DNA of 64,000 nt from Pyruvatibacter sp. (GTDB lineage: Bacteria > Pseudomonadota > Alphaproteobacteria > CGMCC-115125). Below, piece by piece: positions 42,964 to 52,105 of this stretch. The position numbers and the translations under genes are program-made. Within the stretch, counting starts at the first letter, position 1. Every line of letters starts with the position of its first letter. Location of the stretch: positions 434,001 through 498,000 of the forward strand of contig NZ_JAVJSC010000009.1 in NCBI RefSeq assembly GCF_040219635.1, read 5' to 3'. The notes under the pieces were generated by a model. It was not told where the DNA came from. It did no database searches and saw only the letters and a program-made list of their open reading frames with translations.

Positions 42964-43992
42964 ATGGTCGTAAGCACCAAAGCAAAGACAGATCCCGGCA
43001 AGCTGCTCGGCCCCGAAAAAGCAGCCGTCATGCTGCTCGCCCTTGGCGAAGAGCACGGCGCGCACCTTTGGGAAATGTTTGACGACGACGAAATCCGCGA
43101 ACTGTCGGCAGCCATGTCGAACCTGGGCACTGTTGATTCAGAGCTGGTTGAAAAACTGCTGCTCGATTTCGTGTCCAAGATGTCGTCCACCGGCGCTCTT
43201 GTCGGCTCGTTCGATTCAACCGAACGCCTGCTGTCGCGTTTCCTGCCCGAAGAACGCGTGAACCTGGTGATGGACGAAATCCGCGGCCCCGCCGGGCGCA
43301 CCATGTGGGACAAGCTGGGCAACGTGAACGAGGTGGTTCTCGCCAACTATCTGAAAAACGAATACCCGCAGACGGTTGCCGTCGTGCTTTCCAAAATCCG
43401 CGCCGACCACGCCGCAAACGTGCTGGGCGCCCTGCCCGAAGACTTCGCCATGGAAGTCGTCAACCGTATGTTGCGTATGGAAAGCGTGCAAAAGGACATT
43501 CTCGACAAGGTGGAACACACCCTGCGTCAGGAGTTCATGTCCAACCTTGCCCGCACCAACCGCCGCGACAGCCACGAAGCCATGGCTGAAATCTTCAACA
43601 ACTTCGATCGCCAGACAGAAAACCGCTTCATGACCTCCCTTGAGGAACGCAACCGCGATGCGGCCGAACGCATCAAGGCACTGATGTTCACCTTCGAAGA
43701 TCTGGCCAAGCTCGACCCCGGCTCCGTGCAGACGCTTCTGCGCGCCGTCGAAAAAGACAAGCTGGCATTGGGCCTCAAGGGCTCCTCCGACACGCTGCGC
43801 GATCTGTTCCTGTCCAACATGACGGAGCGCTCCGCCAAGATGCTGCGCGAAGACATGGAAATGATGGGCCCCGTCCGCCTCAAGGATGTGGACGAAGCAC
43901 AAATGATGATGGTCAACATCGCCAAGGACCTTGCCAACAAGGGCGAGATCATGATGGCGGACGGCAACGCGGAGGACGAGCTTATCTATTAG
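42964..43992 (+). CDS. fliG: Flagellar motor switch protein FliG
   Basis: The 342-residue protein is a full-length FliG: an N-terminal FliF-binding region, middle block (EYPQTVAVVLSKIRADHAA) and C-terminal torque-generating domain (MFTFEDLAKLDPGSVQTLLR). It couples ion flow through the stator to rotor rotation. It follows fliF by 26 bp and is probably co-transcribed. Confidence 0.96.
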   Translation: MVVSTKAKTDPGKLLGPEKAAVMLLALGEEHGAHLWEMFDDDEIRELSAAMSNLGTVDSELVEKLLLDFVSKMSSTGALVGSFDSTERLLSRFLPEERVNLVMDEIRGPAGRTMWDKLGNVNEVVLANYLKNEYPQTVAVVLSKIRADHAANVLGALPEDFAMEVVNRMLRMESVQKDILDKVEHTLRQEFMSNLARTNRRDSHEAMAEIFNNFDRQTENRFMTSLEERNRDAAERIKALMFTFEDLAKLDPGSVQTLLRAVEKDKLALGLKGSSDTLRDLFLSNMTERSAKMLREDMEMMGPVRLKDVDEAQMMMVNIAKDLANKGEIMMADGNAEDELIY

Positions 43993-44025
43993 TCCGGTTA
44001 CGGATGAACGACAGGCACATATATC

Positions 44026-44715
44026 ATGTCCCACCCGGCAATCATCACAGGCGTAGCAGCCGCCAAGTTTGAGTTTGACCGCGAATTTTCGCGCGGCGCT
44101 GTCATTCAGCCCCGCCGCGAACGCAAGAAAACCAAATGGACCGAGGCAGAAGTCGAAGCCCTCAAGGCGGAGGCCTTCCGCATGGGCGAGGACCAGGCCC
44201 GCACCAGCGAAGAAGCTGAAGTTTCCCGACAGATCGCCGCAGGCGCACAGCGCGTGGGCGAGCAGCTTTCCGCGCTGATGCAAAGCCTGCACGAAGACCG
44301 TGCACAGATGCGCGCCGAGGCCGCCGACATTGCCCTCACCATCGCCCGCAAACTCATGCCGACCCTTATGAAGCAGGCTCCCGTTGCGGAAATCGAGGCC
44401 GTGGTGACGGACGCCCTCGCTTTGTTGCGCGACGAACCACGCGTGGTTGTGACGGTTACGCCTGAACAACTCACCATGCTTGAAGACCGCATCAATGAAA
44501 TGACCCGCGATCAGGGCTTCGAAGGCCAGCTTGCCCTGCGCACTGACGAAGCCATTGCGCCGGGCGACGTGCGCATTGAATGGGCCAGGGGTGCCATTAC
44601 CCGCGACACGCCTGCGCTTGACCAAAGCATTGAAGAGATTGTCCGCACTTACCTGAGCGCCCCATCAGACGATGGCACCGACCAGGCTGATTTTTTTGCC
44701 CTGCTGGGCAAGTAA
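44026..44715 (+). CDS. fliH: Flagellar assembly protein FliH
   Basis: The 229-residue protein is charged and helical, with an N-terminal flexible region. The C-terminal half resembles FliH/YscL (IALTIARKLMPTLMKQ, VVTVTPEQLTMLEDRI, GDVRIEWARG). FliH binds the export ATPase FliI, which is encoded on the other strand in this window. Position between fliG and fliN supports the call. Confidence 0.88.
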   Translation: MSHPAIITGVAAAKFEFDREFSRGAVIQPRRERKKTKWTEAEVEALKAEAFRMGEDQARTSEEAEVSRQIAAGAQRVGEQLSALMQSLHEDRAQMRAEAADIALTIARKLMPTLMKQAPVAEIEAVVTDALALLRDEPRVVVTVTPEQLTMLEDRINEMTRDQGFEGQLALRTDEAIAPGDVRIEWARGAITRDTPALDQSIEEIVRTYLSAPSDDGTDQADFFALLGK

Positions 44716-44754
44716 CCAGGCCCAAAGCAGCAAGCATACAAAGGAGACACCACA

Positions 44755-45126
44755 ATGGCCGACGAAACCGAGATGCACCTTGACGACCTGAGGGAACCCG
44801 CAGCCGACCTGCCGGTACCCGCCGAGGCATCCGCCAGCGACGACGCCGACAATGGCGACGAGGAACCCGAACGCTATGCCGCAGATCTTGAGGCGGTGTT
44901 CGATGTGCCCGTCAACGTGTCTGCCATTCTGGGCAAGACCCACATGGAAGTGAGCCAGCTTCTCAAGCTGGGTCGCGGTGCCGTGGTGGAGCTTGACCGC
45001 AAGGTGGGTGAGGCCATCGACATCTATGTCAACAACCGCCTGGTCGCCCGTGGCGAAGTGGTGGTGGTGGATGAACGCCTGGGCGTCACCATGACCGAAA
45101 TCATCAAAGGCGGAAACGCGGCGTAA
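44755..45126 (+). CDS. fliN: Flagellar motor switch protein FliN
   Basis: The 123-residue protein has an acidic, flexible N-terminus followed by a SpoA/FliN domain (VFDVPVNVSAILGKTHMEVS, LGRGAVVELDRKVGEAIDIY). FliN builds the C-ring with FliG and FliM. AAAGGAG precedes the ATG. FliM is not in the window. Confidence 0.95.
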   Translation: MADETEMHLDDLREPAADLPVPAEASASDDADNGDEEPERYAADLEAVFDVPVNVSAILGKTHMEVSQLLKLGRGAVVELDRKVGEAIDIYVNNRLVARGEVVVVDERLGVTMTEIIKGGNAA

Positions 45127-45153
45127 CCCGCCCGTTTAGTGGAACACACGCTC

Positions 45154-45927
45154 ATGCGCACCTCACTCACAGCCATTTTCGCCCTTACCGCCAGCTTCGG
45201 CCTGCTGGTGGCAGCGCTCACCATGGAGGGCAATGCAACGGCATTTCTCGACATGCGCGCCGCACTGATTGTGCTCGGCGGCACGCTGGCTGTGACCATG
45301 ATCTCGTTTTCGCCCGTAGAGGTCGGCATTGCCGCGCGCGAAACATGGGCCGCGCTTGCCGCCCCGCGCCTCGACCGCAGATCTGCCGCCGACCGTATGC
45401 TTAAAATCGCCGAACGCACCCGCAAGGACGGCATGTTGGGTGTTGAGCGCCTGCTGCCGCAGCTTCGCCGCGACCCGTTTCTCGCCCGTGCGCTTGGTAT
45501 GCTGGTGGACGGTGTGGATGTCGCCGAAGTGGAGCGGATGCTGGAAGATGAACGCTTTGCAACCGCACACAGGCGCGCCCAAAGCGCTGAAGTGCTGCGC
45601 CGCGCCGCTGACATTGCGCCTGCCATGGGCCTGATCGGCACCCTTGTCGGCCTCGTCCAGATGCTGGGAGCGCTGGACGACCCGTCAGCCATCGGCCCCG
45701 CAATGGCCGTGGCTCTTCTCACAACTTTCTACGGCGCAGTGCTGGGCACCATGGTGCTTGGTCCGCTCGCCGCGAAACTCGACCGCATCAACGGCGACGA
45801 GCGCGACATGCTCGCGATCTATGCCGCCGGTGCGGCCGCCATCGGCCGCAACGATCATCCCCGTCAGGTCGAACACACCCTCAACGCCCTGCTGCCACCG
45901 GCAGAGCGTGTTCAGTATTCCCGCTAA
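45154..45927 (+). CDS. MotA/TolQ/ExbB-type proton channel protein
   Basis: The 257-residue protein has two membrane segments near the N-terminus and two in the second half (MGLIGTLVGLVQMLGAL, AMAVALLTTFYGAVLGTM), the MotA/ExbB layout. The conserved glycine-rich block in the third segment favours a stator-type function. I use ATG 45154; GTG 45139 is possible. It is inside the flagellar operon, but no MotB-like partner lies nearby. It may be a MotA-like stator subunit with a partner elsewhere. Confidence 0.8.
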   Translation: MRTSLTAIFALTASFGLLVAALTMEGNATAFLDMRAALIVLGGTLAVTMISFSPVEVGIAARETWAALAAPRLDRRSAADRMLKIAERTRKDGMLGVERLLPQLRRDPFLARALGMLVDGVDVAEVERMLEDERFATAHRRAQSAEVLRRAADIAPAMGLIGTLVGLVQMLGALDDPSAIGPAMAVALLTTFYGAVLGTMVLGPLAAKLDRINGDERDMLAIYAAGAAAIGRNDHPRQVEHTLNALLPPAERVQYSR

Positions 45928-45939
45928 GGAGCAGTTCTC

Positions 45940-47313
45940 ATGCGTTTGCTTATTGTCGGCAGCCTCAACGGCCAGCTCACCACCGCCACCAAAATGGCCA
46001 TGGAGACCGGCGCCAAGGTGGCCCAGGTGGACACCGGCGAACAGGCCATGGCCGCGTTGCGCGCCGGCCAGGGCGCGGATCTTTTGATGGTCGAAGTCTC
46101 AAACGACATCGGCTGGATGGTGGCGCAGCTTCAGGCCGAGCGTATTGCCCTGCCCATCGTCGCCTGTGGTCTGGGATCTGACGCGCGCGCCGCCGTCAAT
46201 GCCATCCGCGCCGGTGCCAAAGAGTATGTGCCCCTGCCGCCCGACGCCAAACTCATCGCCGCCGTGCTGGAAGCCGTTGCCGATGACAGCCACGCGCTGA
46301 TCTACAAAGACGCGATGATGAACAATGTCATCCGCCTGGCCGACCAGATCGCCCCGTCCGAAGCCTCCGTGCTGATCACCGGCGAATCGGGCGTCGGCAA
46401 GGAAATCATGGCCCGCTACGTCCACCGCCATTCCCTGCGCAAGGACAAGCCGTTTATCTCGGTCAACTGCGCCGCCATCCCCGAAAACCTTCTGGAGTCA
46501 GAGCTGTTCGGCCACGAAAAGGGCGCCTTTACAGGTGCCGTGTCGCGGCGCATCGGCAAGTTCGAGGAAGCCGACGGAGGCACGTTGCTGCTGGACGAGA
46601 TTTCCGAAATGGATGTGCGCCTGCAGGCCAAACTGCTGCGCGCCATTCAGGAACGCGAGATTGACCGCGTAGGCGGCAACAGGCCCGTTAAAGTGAATAT
46701 CCGCATTCTGGCCACGTCCAACCGTGACCTGGCCTTGGAGGTGCGCAACGGCACCTTCCGCGAAGACCTGCTGTATCGCCTCAACGTTGTGACCCTCAAC
46801 ATTCCCGCCCTGCGCGAACGCCCGGCAGACATTCTGGAACTCGCAGAGCACTTCGTGAAGCGCTATGCGGATGCCAACGGCGTGCCCGCCCGGCCGTTGT
46901 CGGAGAATGCCAAAAACCACCTCACCCGCCAGCACTGGCAGGGCAATGTGCGCGAACTTGAAAACACGCTCCACCGCGCGGTGCTGCTGGCCAATGGCGA
47001 CGAAATTGACGTCGAAGCCATTCGTCTGCCGGACGGGTCGCGCATTGACGACACCATCGCCCGCTCATCAAGCGACCCGGCTTCGCGCGCGGCCCAGGTG
47101 GCTGAAACCGTGAGCCGCAACCTTGTGGGCATGACCGTGGCCGACATGGAGCGCGACCTCATTCTCAATACACTGGACCATTGTCTTGGCAACCGCACTC
47201 ACGCGGCCAACATTCTGGGTATTTCCATCCGTACCCTGAGGAACAAGCTCAATCTTTACACTCAGCAGGGCGTTGCCGTTGCAGCCCCCGGCGAAGCTCG
47301 CGCAGCCGGATAA
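45940..47313 (+). CDS. flbD: Sigma-54-dependent flagellar regulator FlbD
   Basis: The 457-residue protein has a divergent receiver-like domain (1-115). The AAA+ sigma-54 domain has Walker A GESGVGKE, the GAFTGA loop and NVRELEN. A Fis-type helix-turn-helix (NRTHAANILGISIRTLRNKL) closes it. It closely matches Caulobacter FlbD. The residue at the phospho-acceptor position is Glu (E53 in LLMVEV), not Asp. FlbD activates late flagellar promoters and represses early ones in Caulobacter. AAGGAG precedes the ATG. Confidence 0.93.
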   Translation: MRLLIVGSLNGQLTTATKMAMETGAKVAQVDTGEQAMAALRAGQGADLLMVEVSNDIGWMVAQLQAERIALPIVACGLGSDARAAVNAIRAGAKEYVPLPPDAKLIAAVLEAVADDSHALIYKDAMMNNVIRLADQIAPSEASVLITGESGVGKEIMARYVHRHSLRKDKPFISVNCAAIPENLLESELFGHEKGAFTGAVSRRIGKFEEADGGTLLLDEISEMDVRLQAKLLRAIQEREIDRVGGNRPVKVNIRILATSNRDLALEVRNGTFREDLLYRLNVVTLNIPALRERPADILELAEHFVKRYADANGVPARPLSENAKNHLTRQHWQGNVRELENTLHRAVLLANGDEIDVEAIRLPDGSRIDDTIARSSSDPASRAAQVAETVSRNLVGMTVADMERDLILNTLDHCLGNRTHAANILGISIRTLRNKLNLYTQQGVAVAAPGEARAAG

Positions 47314-47372
47314 GACGCCGGTCAACACCACCCGTTCGTTAACCCGCCTAAGAGTCGGAGCGCAGCCGCGCC

Positions 47373-49496
47373 ATGTCTGAAACGACACAAACACCAGCAA
47401 CAGGCAGCCTTTTTGCAGGCCTCAGCCTCGGCAGCATCGGCGCAGCCATAGGCGCACGCTCCGAACTGGCGCTGGCCCTGGGCGTGCTGACCATCATCGT
47501 GGTCCTCATCCTGCCGATGCCGTCATGGATGCTGGACTTTGCGCTGGCTATCTCCATCACCTTCTCGGTGCTGGTGATGATGACGGCGCTGTTCATCAAA
47601 AAGCCGCTGGAGTTTTCGTCGTTCCCCACGGTGCTGCTGATCGCCACCATGCTGCGGCTGGCACTGAACCTTGCGTCCACCCGCCTCATTCTCTCTAACG
47701 GCCACGAAGGCACGGACGCGGCAGGCGCTGTGATTGAGGCCTTCGGCAACTTCGTGATGCAGGGCAATTTCGTCATTGGCATCATCGTGTTTGCCATTCT
47801 GGTGATCGTGAACTTCGTCGTCATCACCAAGGGGTCAGGCCGTATCGCCGAAGTTGCGGCCCGCTTCTCACTCGATGCCATGCCCGGCAAGCAAATGGCG
47901 ATTGACGCTGATTTGTCAGCCGGTCTCATCGATGAAGACACCGCTCGCGCCCGCCGCAAGGAGCTTGAAAGCGAAAGCGCGTTTTACGGCTCCATGGATG
48001 GTGCCTCCAAGTTTGTGCGCGGCGACGCCATTGCCGGCCTGCTCATTACCTTCATCAACGTCATCGCCGGCGTCATTGTTGGCGTGGCGCAGATGGATAT
48101 GTCATTCGCGGACGCCTCCACCACCTACACGCTGCTCACCGTTGGTGACGGCCTCGTCAGCCAGATCCCTGCCCTGATCGTGTCCATGGCCGCGGGCCTG
48201 CTGGTGTCAAAGGCCGGTGTGGACGGTGCGGCCGACGAAGCACTGTTCGGCCAGCTTTCCGGGTATCCGCAGGCGCTGGGCATGTCGTCGGGCGTCATGG
48301 TTGTGATGGCCATGCTGCCGGGTATTCCCATGGTGCCGTTTCTGGCGCTCGCAGCCCTTACCGGCAGTGCCGCCTGGTTCCTTGTCAAAGGCCGCGAACA
48401 AAAGGCCGCCGACGAGGCCAGCGCTGCCGTTGCCGCAGAACAGGCCGTGCCCGAAGTTGAAGAACCCATTTCAACAGCGCTTGCCATGGACGAATTGCGC
48501 CTTGAGCTTGGCTTTGGCCTGCTGCCGCTGCTGGAAGGCGACGGCGAAGGACATACCCTGACCGAGCAGGTAAAGGCCCTGCGCCGCCAGATTGCGCAGG
48601 ACATGGGCTTCGTCATGCCGTCGCTGCGCATTCTCGACAACATGCAGCTTGAGTCCACGTCCTACGTGTTGCGCGTCAAGGAAGTGGATGCAGGTGCGGG
48701 CACGCTCTACCCCAACCAGTTGATGGTGATGGACCCCCAGGGCGGCCCTGTCGATCTGCCCGGCGAACACACCACCGAGCCGACATTTGGCCTGCCCGCC
48801 ACATGGGTGGATCATACCCAGCGCGAGGAAGCCTCGTTCCGGGGGCTGACGGTTGTGGACCCCGCCACCGTGCTGACCACGCACCTGACCGAAATCATCA
48901 AGGCCAACATGGCCGAGCTTCTGTCCTACGCAGAAGTACAAAAACTGCTGGACGAGATCGGCGGCGACAACCACAAGCTGGTGGACGACCTGGTGCCCGA
49001 TCGCGTGTCCGTCACAACCATCCAGCGCGTATTGCAACAGCTCCTGACCGAGCGCGTATCAATCCGCGACCTCGCCACCATTCTGGAAGCCGTCGGCGAA
49101 GCCACCGGATACACCCAGAGCGTGACGCAGATTGTCGAGCATGTACGCACCCGCCTTGCCCGCCAGATTTGTCACGCCAACCAGAGTTACGCAGGCTACC
49201 TGCCGCTCATCGCCCTGTCACCGCAGTGGGAAGATGCCTTCACCAACTCGCTGATTGGCAATGGCGACGACAAGCAACTGGCGATGCCGCCCAGCGAGTT
49301 GCAGAAGTTCATTCAGGCCCTGCGTGCCGCCTACGATCAGGCCGGTGCAGGGGGCGACGTGCCGGTGCTGCTCACCAGCCCCGCCAACCGCCCCTATGTG
49401 CGCTCGGTTGTTGAGCGCGTGCGGCCGCAAAGCGTGGTGATGAGCCAGGCCGAAATCCACCCGCAGGCGCGTCTCAAGACGCTGGCCCAGGTCTAG
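47373..49496 (+). CDS. flhA: Flagellar export gate protein FlhA
   Basis: The 707-residue protein has an N-terminal membrane domain with eight segments (IVVLILPMPSWMLDFALAIS) and the FHIPEP-type blocks ATMLRLALNLASTRLIL and FVVITKGSGRIAEVAARF. A C-terminal cytoplasmic domain binds chaperones. FlhA is the major export gate of the flagellar secretion system. FlhB is not in the window. Confidence 0.97.
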   Translation: MSETTQTPATGSLFAGLSLGSIGAAIGARSELALALGVLTIIVVLILPMPSWMLDFALAISITFSVLVMMTALFIKKPLEFSSFPTVLLIATMLRLALNLASTRLILSNGHEGTDAAGAVIEAFGNFVMQGNFVIGIIVFAILVIVNFVVITKGSGRIAEVAARFSLDAMPGKQMAIDADLSAGLIDEDTARARRKELESESAFYGSMDGASKFVRGDAIAGLLITFINVIAGVIVGVAQMDMSFADASTTYTLLTVGDGLVSQIPALIVSMAAGLLVSKAGVDGAADEALFGQLSGYPQALGMSSGVMVVMAMLPGIPMVPFLALAALTGSAAWFLVKGREQKAADEASAAVAAEQAVPEVEEPISTALAMDELRLELGFGLLPLLEGDGEGHTLTEQVKALRRQIAQDMGFVMPSLRILDNMQLESTSYVLRVKEVDAGAGTLYPNQLMVMDPQGGPVDLPGEHTTEPTFGLPATWVDHTQREEASFRGLTVVDPATVLTTHLTEIIKANMAELLSYAEVQKLLDEIGGDNHKLVDDLVPDRVSVTTIQRVLQQLLTERVSIRDLATILEAVGEATGYTQSVTQIVEHVRTRLARQICHANQSYAGYLPLIALSPQWEDAFTNSLIGNGDDKQLAMPPSELQKFIQALRAAYDQAGAGGDVPVLLTSPANRPYVRSVVERVRPQSVVMSQAEIHPQARLKTLAQV

Positions 49497-49511
49497 GCGG
49501 ACAAACAGCCC

Positions 49512-50645
49512 ATGCGCCTCCGCCGTTTCAAAGCCCCCTCCATGCGTGATGCCATGGCGCTTGTCCGCGCCGAAATGGGCGACACCGCCATTATTGTGTC
49601 GAGCGAGGAACTGGCGTCCGGCGGCGTAGAAGTCACGGCCGCCGTCGAGCGTCGCGCACCTGCGCCGGACACAAACCCGGTCCGCGAAAGACTTGAAGAT
49701 CGCCTGCGCGCCCGTATGCAGGCCGAGGCCGCCGGCGCACCAACGGTTGACGCAGCTGCCACCTTCGACATCAGCGACATTGACACCATTCTGGCCGACC
49801 ACCGCGTTCCCGACGCCCTGCATGACCGCATTGTGCGGGCCGCAACCGCACATCAGGGCAACGACGCACGCTACGCACTGGCCCACGCCATCGACATCGC
49901 CATCGGCTTTCAGCCCGTTGGTGATAAACTCGCAGGCTCCATCATGCTCATCGGCACACCGGGTGCGGGCAAAACCGTGACGGCTGCCAAACTTGCCGCC
50001 CGCGCCGTGCTGGCGGGCCAGCAGGTTGATTTTATAACCGCCGACGCTGTGCGCTCCGGCGCGCTGGCCCAGTCGCAGGCCTACGCGGATGTGCTCAATC
50101 AGGATGTTGCATCGGTGCGCGGCGCGGATGAACTGGCTTTAATGCTGGACACCCGCGCCGAACTTGGCCGCAGCCGCCCCTGCATCATTGATACGCCCGC
50201 CACCAACCTGCACGACCGCGCCGAGCTGGACCACACAGCCCGCCTCGTGCAGGCGGCCCGTGCCGCCCGTACCGCAGGCGCACCGGGCACAACCATGCCG
50301 GTTGAACCCGTCGGCGTCATCGCCGCAGGGGGCGACACCGAAGACATGGCCGACGCCGCACAGTTTTTTGCCCGCCTTGGCTGCCGCCGCGTCATCATCA
50401 CCCGCACCGACGCGACACCGCGACTGGGCGGTGTGCTCGCAGCCCTTGCTGCGTCCCGCCTTGCGGCTGCCGAGTTCGGCATCAAGCCCTATCTCGCCGG
50501 TGGCCTTGCCGCCGCAACACCCCACACGCTGGCGACCATGATGATTGCCAAATCCACTACCAGTCCACCCGTGCCGCATCTCATGCCGCACCGCCCATCA
50601 TCACCGGAACACACCCCGTCGTTTACGGAGCCGACCCCAGCATGA
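49512..50645 (+). CDS. flhF: Flagellar GTPase FlhF
   Basis: The 377-residue protein has an N-terminal basic region and a C-terminal SRP-type GTPase domain with P-loop GTPGAGKT (148-155). Further G motifs are weaker than usual: TADAVRSGA, IDTPATN and TRTD. It starts with the FlhF opening MRLRRFKAPSMRDAMA. FlhF places flagella, often at a pole. Its stop overlaps flhG as ATGA. The call is also supported by gene order. Confidence 0.87.
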   Translation: MRLRRFKAPSMRDAMALVRAEMGDTAIIVSSEELASGGVEVTAAVERRAPAPDTNPVRERLEDRLRARMQAEAAGAPTVDAAATFDISDIDTILADHRVPDALHDRIVRAATAHQGNDARYALAHAIDIAIGFQPVGDKLAGSIMLIGTPGAGKTVTAAKLAARAVLAGQQVDFITADAVRSGALAQSQAYADVLNQDVASVRGADELALMLDTRAELGRSRPCIIDTPATNLHDRAELDHTARLVQAARAARTAGAPGTTMPVEPVGVIAAGGDTEDMADAAQFFARLGCRRVIITRTDATPRLGGVLAALAASRLAAAEFGIKPYLAGGLAAATPHTLATMMIAKSTTSPPVPHLMPHRPSSPEHTPSFTEPTPA

Positions 50646-51451
50646 CCATGAGCGACACCCAGATCAGTGCCCCCCAGCCCGGTACCATCACCCGGCCGCG
50701 CAAAATCATCACTGTCGCATCCGGCAAGGGCGGTGTCGGCAAGACCATGATTTCGTCCACCTTGGCGCACAGCTTCGCGTTCGCAGGCGAAAAGGCGCTG
50801 CTGGTGGATTGCGACCTCGGCCTTGCCAATGTGGATATTCAGCTCGGCATTGCTCCCGCCCATGATCTCACCGACATCATTGCGGGCGACGTGGCGTTTG
50901 ACGCAGCAATCACGCGCATCGGCGATACGCGTGCGCGTGGCGCGTTTGACGTGATTGCAGGCAGTTCAGGCTCCGGCACACTCGGTGCCCTTGCCAAAAC
51001 CCAACTGGCGCAGATCCGTCAGGGTGTCACGCTCATTGCCGCACATTATGATCGGGTGGTCGTTGATCTTGCCGCCGGCATTGACCCTGCCGTCACGCTG
51101 TTTGCCGCCATCGAAGGGCCAACGCTGGTGGTTGTCACCGACGAACCCACGTCCATCACCGACGCCTATGCCTTCATCAAGGTCGCATCCATGAACGCTG
51201 ACGCCGCCTCGACAGATATCCGCGTCGTCGTGAACATGGCGCAGACCACCGAAGCAGGACGCAAAACCTACGAAACCCTGTCACGCGCCTGCGGCAATTT
51301 TCTCGGCCTGACACCAGCGCTTGCAGGCATCATTCCGCGCGATACCGCCGTGCGCGATGCGATCCGCCATCAAACGCCCCTCCTGACCCGCAGCCCCAAT
51401 GCGGCGGCCGGCTCAGCGATTGCAAAAATCGCCTCAGACCTCGCACACTGA
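50642..51451 (+). CDS. flhG: MinD-like ATPase FlhG (FleN)
   Basis: The 269-residue protein has the deviant Walker A motif SGKGGVGKT and the block DCDLGLANVDIQLG, typical of FlhG/FleN. This ATPase counts flagella by antagonising FlhF or the flagellar activator. The 4-bp overlap with flhF indicates translational coupling. ATG 50648 is an alternative start with two fewer residues. Confidence 0.9.
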   Translation: MTMSDTQISAPQPGTITRPRKIITVASGKGGVGKTMISSTLAHSFAFAGEKALLVDCDLGLANVDIQLGIAPAHDLTDIIAGDVAFDAAITRIGDTRARGAFDVIAGSSGSGTLGALAKTQLAQIRQGVTLIAAHYDRVVVDLAAGIDPAVTLFAAIEGPTLVVVTDEPTSITDAYAFIKVASMNADAASTDIRVVVNMAQTTEAGRKTYETLSRACGNFLGLTPALAGIIPRDTAVRDAIRHQTPLLTRSPNAAAGSAIAKIASDLAH

Positions 51452-51560
51452 AAAAGCCGCAGATTTCCGGGCGTGTTCACTTCGTTTTGCACCGCAACAC
51501 CGTGAGTTCTGTGCAAATCGGCCAGATGCGCGTAATCTTTCGCACGTTCACGCTGGACCC

Positions 51561-51574
51561 GGTCACACAGTTGC
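51561..51574 (+). promoter_or_regulatory. Weak sigma-54-like promoter upstream of the small membrane protein
   Basis: GGTCACACAGTTGC has the invariant GG-N10-GC with TTGC, but poor matches between. It lies about 60 bp before the next gene. Confidence 0.35.
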
Positions 51575-51635
51575 AAAAGAACCGGGCCATGATGAGGAAC
51601 AGTCGTAAAGACGCAGACCTGAAGGGGGGTCTTTA

Positions 51636-51962
51636 ATGGAACAAGTAATGCAATACGCCCAGCCCGTGCTGGATTTTTTTGCTGCGGGTTTCAACCAGGT
51701 AAATGCGATTCAGGGGATCATCATCGGTATCCTCGCAGCCTTCGTGCTGCGTGAATACAAACGCATTCTGGTTGTTGCTTTCGGTGCCACGCTTATTCAC
51801 GTGATTGTCGATACGGTCATGCCTGTCGTTCAGGGTGCCGAAATCAAACTGCCGCCGCTTGCGGACGCAAGCTGGTGGCAATATGTGGCGACACTGTTTG
51901 TCGGCTACATTGTCATCATCACTGTGTTTTACATTCTCAAGCGCATGTTGATCCGCGGCTGA
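51636..51962 (+). CDS. Small membrane protein after flhG
   Basis: The 108-residue protein has three hydrophobic stretches (about 22-40, 43-63 and 84-104), with a short polar loop between the second and third. AAGGGGGG precedes the ATG and a strong terminator follows. It lies 184 bp after flhG with a weak sigma-54-like site before it. No family was recognised. A flagellar or polar role is possible from context only. Confidence 0.7.
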   Translation: MEQVMQYAQPVLDFFAAGFNQVNAIQGIIIGILAAFVLREYKRILVVAFGATLIHVIVDTVMPVVQGAEIKLPPLADASWWQYVATLFVGYIVIITVFYILKRMLIRG

Positions 51963-51979
51963 CGCTGCATACGGACCAC

Positions 51980-52025
51980 AAAAAGGCCGCATACGGATGG
52001 GTTCCGTATGCGGCCTTTTTCGTTT
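51980..52025. terminator. Bidirectional intrinsic terminator
   Basis: An 18-bp perfect stem (51980-51997 with 52003-52020) with a 5-base loop carries A-tract and T-tract ends, followed by CGTTTTT. It ends the flagellar operon and could also stop fliJ transcripts. Confidence 0.95.
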
Positions 52026-52058
52026 TTGACACACCGTACAGGAGCATATGGCTGCGGA

Positions 52059-52082
52059 CTGCGGATCAGGTCCGGGGTGACG
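52059..52082. repeat. Degenerate single REP-like unit
   Basis: CTGCGGATCAGGTCCGGGGT with following bases is a diverged copy of the CTTGATCC-type unit. It lies between the terminator and fliJ. Confidence 0.5.
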
Positions 52083-52105
52083 GCGTGTGGGAAGAGACCA
52101 GACGT

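Noticed and set aside
43216..44625. 469-codon minus-strand frame
   Set aside because: It runs opposite fliG and fliH, both recognisable; it is His/Gly-rich shadow sequence.
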